DNA of 47,420 nt from Bacteroidales bacterium (GTDB lineage Bacteria > Bacteroidota > Bacteroidia > Bacteroidales > UBA7960), in contig SLCY01000026.1 of the NCBI GenBank assembly GCA_007125585.1, positions 1-47,420 on the forward strand, in the 5' to 3' direction. The notes below the pieces were generated by a model. That model was not told the DNA's origin. It saw only the letters and a program-made list of their open reading frames with translations, and did no database searches. Positions 42,772-47,420 of the stretch are shown here, one piece after another (position 1 is the first letter of the stretch; every line of letters begins with the position of its first letter). The position numbers and the translations under genes are program-made.

Positions 42772-43998
42772 TTACCGAAGAACATCGATAAGTTCCACAT
42801 CAAAGACCAATGTTTCCCCGGGTGGGATCGGGTCTTTCCCTTCTTCGCCGTATGCCAGGTGCGGGGGGATGATGAGGCGGGCTTTCGTCCCTTTGGGAAA
42901 CAGTGCAAAAGCCTGGTCCCAGCCTTTGAGGACCTGTCCTGTTCCGAGGACAAACCGGAAAGGTTCACTTCGCTGGACTGACGAGTCAAACAAGCGACCA
43001 TCCGACAGGTATCCGGAATAATGCACCTTCAATACACTCCCCAGGGCCGGTGGGTCACCCTTTCCTTCTTCGACCAGGATATACCGGAGTCCCGTGACGG
43101 TTTCAAGGGTGTCTTTGCCCTGTACCGCGTATTTTTCCGGGGAAACGGTGGATTGGGCATCCAGTATTTCCAGTTCGAAAACAAGGTTGGCTTTTGGGGG
43201 TATAGGACCCCTGCCCTGCCTACCATATGCCATGTGATATGGTACCCACATTCTGACCACATCGCCCACCTTGAATTCAGGCAGGGCTTCTTCCCAGCCC
43301 GGGATAACCATTCTTCTTCCCAGGATAAACTGAAGGGGCTCTTCCCTTTCATAGGAACTGTCGAATAGTGTTTGTGCCGCATCATCAATATATCCTGTAT
43401 AGTTGAGGCTGACATGCATTTCTTCCGACAGCTGTATCCCCTCACCGGCTTCAATCACGTTGTATTTGATTCCGGAGGGGGTTTCGTTCATGTAGGTTTC
43501 TTTTGGGTCAACGGGTAGCCCGGGCGAAAAAACCGAAAGCAGTTCCACTTCAAAGGACAGGGTTTCATTCTCCGGGACGGGGCCAAAGCCCATGTCGCCA
43601 TATGCCAGTTCGGGAGGAATGACGATTGTTGCTTTGGTACCTTCTTTAAGCAATGCAATGCCTTCTTCCAACCCTGGCAGGACTTCCCCGCTGCCCATGC
43701 TGAACTGCACCGGCTCATCCCTTTCATAAGACGAATCAAAGACACTGCCATCAGATAGCTGGCCTGTATAATGCACGCTGACCTGATCACCTTCTTGCGG
43801 TGTTGGGCCATCACCATGGCGTATGATGGTGTAGGCCAATCCACTGTCGGTGATTGCCTGCTCCGGTTGCGGTTCGGGGATCCGCAGTACACTGCAGGCG
43901 GAATTGCACATCATGGCAAACAGGCCGCCCAAGACAAGAAAAAAAACAAATATTTGCCTTTGAGGGCCGCCGGCATGAAAGCAGCTCAGTGTCTTCAT
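42772..43998 (-). CDS. Lipoprotein with three FKBP-type peptidyl-prolyl isomerase domains
   Basis: 408 residues from the ATG at 43998; a TTG at 44019 overlapping the upstream gene is possible. A hydrophobic signal ends near MMCNSACS, consistent with a lipoprotein. Three complete FKBP domains follow, each with a VHYTG/LNYTG/VHYSG strand, a VFDSSYER-like segment, a W/L-E/D-E/Q-A/G-(I/L/F) helix and an AYG-x-x-G-x-x-P-(I/V)-P loop. It should catalyse or chaperone proline isomerisation in the envelope. Three tandem FKBP domains in one small lipoprotein is uncommon. Confidence 0.92.
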   Translation of the reverse strand: MKTLSCFHAGGPQRQIFVFFLVLGGLFAMMCNSACSVLRIPEPQPEQAITDSGLAYTIIRHGDGPTPQEGDQVSVHYTGQLSDGSVFDSSYERDEPVQFSMGSGEVLPGLEEGIALLKEGTKATIVIPPELAYGDMGFGPVPENETLSFEVELLSVFSPGLPVDPKETYMNETPSGIKYNVIEAGEGIQLSEEMHVSLNYTGYIDDAAQTLFDSSYEREEPLQFILGRRMVIPGWEEALPEFKVGDVVRMWVPYHMAYGRQGRGPIPPKANLVFELEILDAQSTVSPEKYAVQGKDTLETVTGLRYILVEEGKGDPPALGSVLKVHYSGYLSDGRLFDSSVQRSEPFRFVLGTGQVLKGWDQAFALFPKGTKARLIIPPHLAYGEEGKDPIPPGETLVFDVELIDVLR

Positions 43999-44011
43999 CT
44001 GGCCAGGTTGA

Positions 44012-44899
44012 TTAGTCAATGATATCTACAACCTCTACATCGAACACCAGGGTACTGAACGGGGGGATCATCTGGCCGGCCCCTCGCTCGCCGTATGCAA
44101 GATGTGACGGGATCACCAGGGTGGCAACACCGCCCACATGCATCATGCCGATCCCTTCATCCCAACCCGTGATCACCTGGCCCTGGCCGATCACGAACTC
44201 AAGAGGCTCTTCCCTTTCGTATGAAGAGTCAAAAACCGTTCCATCCAGCAGCCTGCCTTCGTAATGAACAGCGACCCTATCACCGGGTTCCACTTTCGCT
44301 CCTTCACCCCTTGCCTTTTCCACATAGTACAATCCACTTTCGGTTGGGTGAACAGTAATATCCTCATCTTCAAGATATTCCAGCATCAGCCCTTCCTCCT
44401 GCTCTGCCCTGCGCATATCATCCTCCATCTGTTGCTCCATGATGCGTTGTTGTTCCTGCGCAAAACCCTCATCATCCATCGCCTTAAGCAAAGAGACATC
44501 GAAAGTGATTTGGTCACCAGGTTCCAGAAAGGGCGGGACCTCCATCATGCCGGCTGTCAAGAGAAAAAATTGTTCAGCATCCTGAACAAAGCTGGCACTG
44601 TCGCCCACAGACATCATGGCCAGGCCTTCATAGATATCGCCCGGAAATTCGGGCTCCATCATTTCCAAAAACATGGGCAAGCCTGTTTCGCGGCTGTCAA
44701 ACAAGGTGCTGTCATTTAAATGGTAAACCATTTCAAGGCTGAGGATGTCTCCCGGCTGTGGTTTCTCCTGCCCTGTCTCCACATGAAAAGCATATTTAAG
44801 GCCACTTTCAGTCTCTTTATAGTCCACGCCGTTCGTCACGCCGCATCCGACAAAGGAGGCAGAAGCCACAAGAATAAACAAAAATCCCACTTTTTTCAT
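44012..44899 (-). CDS. Lipoprotein with two FKBP domains, the first degenerate
   Basis: 295 residues. Signal peptide with lipobox SFVGC. The first FKBP-like domain (about 30-145) keeps the fold outline but lacks the AYG loop (FFLLTAGMMEVPPFLEPGD). A Glu/Gln/Met-rich helix (about 150-185) links it to a canonical second domain (VAVHYEGRLLDGTVFDSSYER, AYGERGAGQMIPP). The architecture recalls FkpA/Mip chaperones, where one part binds clients and the other isomerises proline. It sits between the other two FKBP genes in one operon. Confidence 0.92.
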   Translation of the reverse strand: MKKVGFLFILVASASFVGCGVTNGVDYKETESGLKYAFHVETGQEKPQPGDILSLEMVYHLNDSTLFDSRETGLPMFLEMMEPEFPGDIYEGLAMMSVGDSASFVQDAEQFFLLTAGMMEVPPFLEPGDQITFDVSLLKAMDDEGFAQEQQRIMEQQMEDDMRRAEQEEGLMLEYLEDEDITVHPTESGLYYVEKARGEGAKVEPGDRVAVHYEGRLLDGTVFDSSYEREEPLEFVIGQGQVITGWDEGIGMMHVGGVATLVIPSHLAYGERGAGQMIPPFSTLVFDVEVVDIID

Positions 44900-44923
44900 A
44901 ATAATTTGATGTTATGTGATTAC

Positions 44924-45466
44924 TTAATGAATTGCCAGCATTTCAACTTCATAGATTATCGTTGCTCTTTTGGGTATCTGTTTGCCATCGCCGGGAACAC
45001 CGTATGCCAGGTGGTGGGGCATGATGAACACGGCTTTTCCGCCTTCCGCAAGCATCAGCACGCCTTCTTCCAGACCCCTCTCCACACCGCCGCGACCCAC
45101 TGTAAATGTCATTGGACCAACATCTTCTGATGTATAGACAGGGTCACCGGTGAGCAAATATATGGTATAATCCAACACCACACGTTGTCCGTAGGATGCT
45201 TTTTCTCCAGCCCCTTCATCATATATCTTAACCCGGAGCCCGGAACCAGTTTGTTGCATTTCCCATCCATAGCGTTCAATGAAATCATCGATGGCTTCTT
45301 CTTCCAGTGCAAGCAAATGCTTGTTGCTTACAAGGAAAGCTTCCTGAAGTTGCCTGGCATCCGGAAGCACCTTTTCCTCCACTTCCTGCCGGCATGCCGG
45401 CAGGAGCAACAGCAGCAGGAAAAATGGCAGAATCTTTACCATACCCCTTTTCATTTTCACAACCAT
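44924..45466 (-). CDS. GldI-like FKBP lipoprotein
   Basis: 180 residues from the ATG at 45466, which follows the upstream stop by one base; a TTG at 45475 would overlap it. Signal peptide with lipobox LLPAC. A helical N-terminal segment (NKHLLALEEEAIDDFIERY) precedes a single FKBP domain with VLDYTIYLLTGDPVY and AYGVPGDGKQIP. This layout and the position next to an NrnA-type gene resemble GldI of gliding Flavobacteriia, where it supports the gliding/type IX secretion machinery. No other gld or por genes are visible here. Confidence 0.85.
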   Translation of the reverse strand: MVVKMKRGMVKILPFFLLLLLLPACRQEVEEKVLPDARQLQEAFLVSNKHLLALEEEAIDDFIERYGWEMQQTGSGLRVKIYDEGAGEKASYGQRVVLDYTIYLLTGDPVYTSEDVGPMTFTVGRGGVERGLEEGVLMLAEGGKAVFIMPHHLAYGVPGDGKQIPKRATIIYEVEMLAIH

Positions 45467-45467
45467 A

Positions 45468-46475
45468 TCAGTCAAAGCCTTTCTTTACCAACGCTACAAA
45501 TTCAATCAAGGTATTTTCAAGCCCCTGAAAGCTTTTACCACCTGCCGCGTTGACATGGCCACCGCCATGGTAATGGGTCCTTGCCAACTGGTTCACGTCA
45601 ACATTGCCGGTCGAACGGAATGATGCTTTCACATGGTCATTTTGTTCCATAAACAGGGCTGCCAGTTTAATGCCTTTGATGCTCAGGGCATAATTGACAA
45701 CCCCTTCTGTATCGCCTTCTTGGTAATTAAAACGTTTCAGCTCATTTTTTGTCAAGCTGATGTAGGCCGCCCGGCAATCTTCCATAACCTCCAGTTTTTC
45801 ACTCAGGCAAAAGCCCAGGAGGCGCATGCGGTCAACGCTATAGGTGCTGTATATTAAGCGATGCAGGTGTGCGCCATCCACTCCCTTTTCCATCAGCCTG
45901 GCTACGATCTCGTAGGTACGCGGGTTATTGCAGCCATAGCTGAATGATCCGGTATCCGTAACAATACCTGCATAAAGGCATTGGGCGATATCCAGGGTCA
46001 CTGCCTCTTCCCCACCAAGCGCAGTGATAATCCCATACACCATTTCTGCCGTACTGCTGGCAGCGGTATCAGAAAACACCACATCAAAGCCGCCTTCCGG
46101 TTCGGGATGATGATCGATCATCACTTTTGGCGCCCGGCTGTCTGCCAGCGGTTTTTCCAGCTGACCGGCACGCCCAAAACCGTTAAAATCCAGAAAAAAA
46201 AGAAGCGCTGCGCCGGCAATGATATTGAGGGCTTTGTTCTTCTCCTCTTCGGCGATGATGATCTGGTCGCTGCCCGGCATCCAATGCAGAAAAGAAGCAT
46301 AGGCATTGGGAGCGATAACATGAACCATGGAATAACCCTGCGTTTTGAGATACCCATACAATGCGAGTGAAGAACCTATGGCATCACCATCGGGATTGGT
46401 ATGCACAACAATGCCAATGGCCTGCTGCTTATCCTTAAGGAGTTTGCCTACTGTATCTGGTCGATTTTTATCCAA
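45468..46475 (-). CDS. nrnA: DHH-family phosphoesterase, NrnA-like (nanoRNase/pAp phosphatase)
   Basis: 335 residues. DHH domain motifs HTNPDGDAIGSS, LDFNGFGR and IDHHPEPEGG, then the DHHA1 motif GGGHVNAAGG near residue 310. Relatives degrade short oligoribonucleotides and dephosphorylate 3'-phosphoadenosine 5'-phosphate. The start is TTG at 46475, since the first ATG would remove the DHH core. It heads a minus-strand group of nrnA, three FKBP genes and probably lgt. Confidence 0.94.
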   Translation of the reverse strand: MDKNRPDTVGKLLKDKQQAIGIVVHTNPDGDAIGSSLALYGYLKTQGYSMVHVIAPNAYASFLHWMPGSDQIIIAEEEKNKALNIIAGAALLFFLDFNGFGRAGQLEKPLADSRAPKVMIDHHPEPEGGFDVVFSDTAASSTAEMVYGIITALGGEEAVTLDIAQCLYAGIVTDTGSFSYGCNNPRTYEIVARLMEKGVDGAHLHRLIYSTYSVDRMRLLGFCLSEKLEVMEDCRAAYISLTKNELKRFNYQEGDTEGVVNYALSIKGIKLAALFMEQNDHVKASFRSTGNVDVNQLARTHYHGGGHVNAAGGKSFQGLENTLIEFVALVKKGFD

Positions 46476-46541
46476 ATTCCCTGTCTTATATCAGCATACA
46501 AAGGTAAAAAAAATGACAGGTTATCTCTGAACTCAAGAAAT

Positions 46542-46676
46542 TTATTCTGAGTATTGATCGATGAACCGAGCCAAGGCGGGTTCATGTTCAGATACAGACG
46601 GTGTTAGGGAAATCAATTTCTTCTTTTCTGAAACGTAAAGGTATTGAAAAGAATCCTTCCCGTTTTTGGGGATCAT
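46542..46676 (-). CDS. Possible 44-residue small protein
   Basis: An ATG at 46676, seven bases after the XRE gene's stop codon, opens a frame of 44 residues ending ARFIDQYSE. The composition (KDSFQYLYVSEKKKLISL) is protein-like, but no family is recognised. It may be a small co-transcribed gene or chance. Confidence 0.22.
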   Translation of the reverse strand: MIPKNGKDSFQYLYVSEKKKLISLTPSVSEHEPALARFIDQYSE

Positions 46677-46683
46677 CGCCGGG

Positions 46684-47172
46684 TCATTCAGAGGGTAGAT
46701 AAGCGGAAAACGTGCCGTCATCAAACATTGCAACCAGTTTTACCATTCGCTTTCCCGCCCCTGTATAACCAATGTTCGGCGGACCATCACCTTTTCTTTC
46801 TGAATCAGTCCGAGCCTGGTTTTCACTGTCTGCCAATGCGCTCTTATCCACCTTCTCGGCAGGCAATTCCCCTTCCTCATTCCCCCCGACATCCCCTTTC
46901 CAACGAGCATCCCCAAACTTTTCCCTGTCCTGATCATCCTCCTGCGAAAACAATGTTTGCATCCCGGCAGCCATGGTTCCACTTCCCCTTACCAGCCATT
47001 CAGTGCTTACGTCAGGAAAAGCATCCAGTATTTTCTGTACCAGCTCAAGGCTTGGCTTATTCCTCCCTGAGATGATATGTGAAATTGTAGAGCGGGGGAC
47101 ACCAACCTTGTCTGCAAAGCCAGATGATGTCAAGTTTTTTGTCGACATGATATTCTTTATCCGCTGGATCAT
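46684..47172 (-). CDS. XRE-family helix-turn-helix regulator
   Basis: 162 residues. The N-terminal ~65 residues are a Cro/CI-type HTH: MSTKNLTSSGFADKVGV, then PRSTISHIISGRNKPSLELV. A hydrophilic, disordered middle (about 75-140) rich in Glu, Asp, Lys and Gly leads to a short conserved C-terminal strand KLVAMFDDGTFSAY, a motif common in Bacteroidota XRE proteins. No peptidase domain. It probably represses its own promoter through the palindromes just upstream. Confidence 0.9.
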   Translation of the reverse strand: MIQRIKNIMSTKNLTSSGFADKVGVPRSTISHIISGRNKPSLELVQKILDAFPDVSTEWLVRGSGTMAAGMQTLFSQEDDQDREKFGDARWKGDVGGNEEGELPAEKVDKSALADSENQARTDSERKGDGPPNIGYTGAGKRMVKLVAMFDDGTFSAYLPSE

Positions 47173-47183
47173 TTTTCCGAGGT

Positions 47184-47199
47184 TTTACATTTGTGTAAA
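47184..47199. promoter_or_regulatory. Palindrome TTTACA-N4-TGTAAA upstream of the XRE gene
   Basis: A perfect 6+6 palindrome with a TTTG spacer, 12 bases before the XRE start codon. It overlaps the near-consensus minus-strand -7 sequence TATATTTA, so binding would block transcription. A likely operator site. Confidence 0.6.
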
Positions 47200-47227
47200 T
47201 ATATGAAAAATCATCATGAGAATGGTA

Positions 47228-47235
47228 TATTTTTG
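47228..47235 (+). promoter_or_regulatory. Candidate rightward -7 box (TATTTTTG)
   Basis: A perfect TAnnTTTG on the plus strand lying between the two palindromes. It suggests a divergent gene beyond the window end that shares the operators. No -33 TTG seen. Confidence 0.35.
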
Positions 47236-47249
47236 TGAAACACTAAGGA

Positions 47250-47263
47250 TTTACATTTGTAAA
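47250..47263. promoter_or_regulatory. Second palindrome TTTACA-N2-TGTAAA
   Basis: Same half-sites as the palindrome at 47184 but with a 2-base spacer. The centre-to-centre distance is about 65 bp. The rest of the window to 47420 is very AT-rich and holds no gene I can recognise. Confidence 0.55.
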
Positions 47264-47420
47264 CTATTGATATTCTTAAATATTTGATATTATTAAGCAG
47301 TATAATAATTTAATATTAAAGGTGTTATTAATTATTAACATTAAATTACAAATATTCCGAATTGTAGAGATTTCAGTTAATTTCATACAAGAAGTAAAAT
47401 CTATAAAATATTGAATTATA

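Noticed and set aside
47228-47243. Rex-like half-site TTGTGAAA upstream of the XRE gene
   Set aside because: There is only a half-site with no matching second half, inside an AT-rich region dominated by the TTTACA/TGTAAA palindromes. Probably coincidence.

Overview
The window looks like a chromosomal segment of an anaerobic Bacteroidota bacterium, probably Bacteroidales or a near relative. Supporting signs are Bacteroidota-type promoter boxes (TAnnTTTG, once with TTG 19 bp upstream), a SecA of about 1,090 residues, a DUF349 protein, a small DUF2795 protein, a GldI-like FKBP lipoprotein beside an NrnA-type DHH phosphoesterase, beta-barrel outer-membrane proteins, and a low-complexity tail on what is probably ribosomal protein S16. 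No tRNA, rRNA, insertion sequence, prophage or CRISPR array was recognised. Assignments come from reading the sequence; no database search was run.

Layout. 1-950: repeat-rich tail of a truncated gene (probably rpsP), then rimM. 1017-9475: a dicarboxylate symporter, clpB, a LolC/FtsX-like permease, an outer-membrane barrel protein and a DUF349 protein. 9671-15493: a Cys/Met-metabolism PLP enzyme, a CoA-binding protein, a thioesterase, secA and a DUF2795 protein. 15635-19997: smpB, a C-terminal processing protease, a rhomboid protease, a ZIP metal transporter and an Rrf2 regulator. 20131-33816: the hydrogenase region. 33909-41753: ribD, a YigZ-family protein, a split 5'-nucleotidase pair, dnaA, a low-molecular-weight phosphatase, a threonine dehydratase-like enzyme and an RsmI-like methyltransferase. 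41846-47172 (minus strand): lgt, three FKBP lipoprotein genes, an NrnA-type phosphoesterase and an XRE regulator with two palindromes in its upstream region.

The most interesting part is the hydrogenase region. A minus-strand operon encodes a trimeric NAD-linked [FeFe]-hydrogenase (hydC-hydB-hydA), followed by a ferredoxin/H-domain protein fused to a histidine kinase and a stand-alone receiver protein. Further along the same strand lie Rex (the NADH/NAD+ sensor), a RibF-like protein whose riboflavin-kinase half has lost its signature motifs, the H-cluster maturase HydG and an Rrf2-type regulator with a Cys cluster. Divergently, a plus-strand operon encodes a thioredoxin-like [2Fe-2S] ferredoxin, a second H-domain protein with a C-terminal PAS domain, and a SpoIIE-type PP2C phosphatase. 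The locus therefore carries one catalytic hydrogenase flanked by two different hydrogenase-derived sensors: one with the expected H-cluster cysteines wired to a kinase, and one with incomplete ligands wired to a phosphatase. Near-identical 18-bp sequences lie upstream of hydG and hydC. They may be Rex operators, although they are only weakly palindromic.
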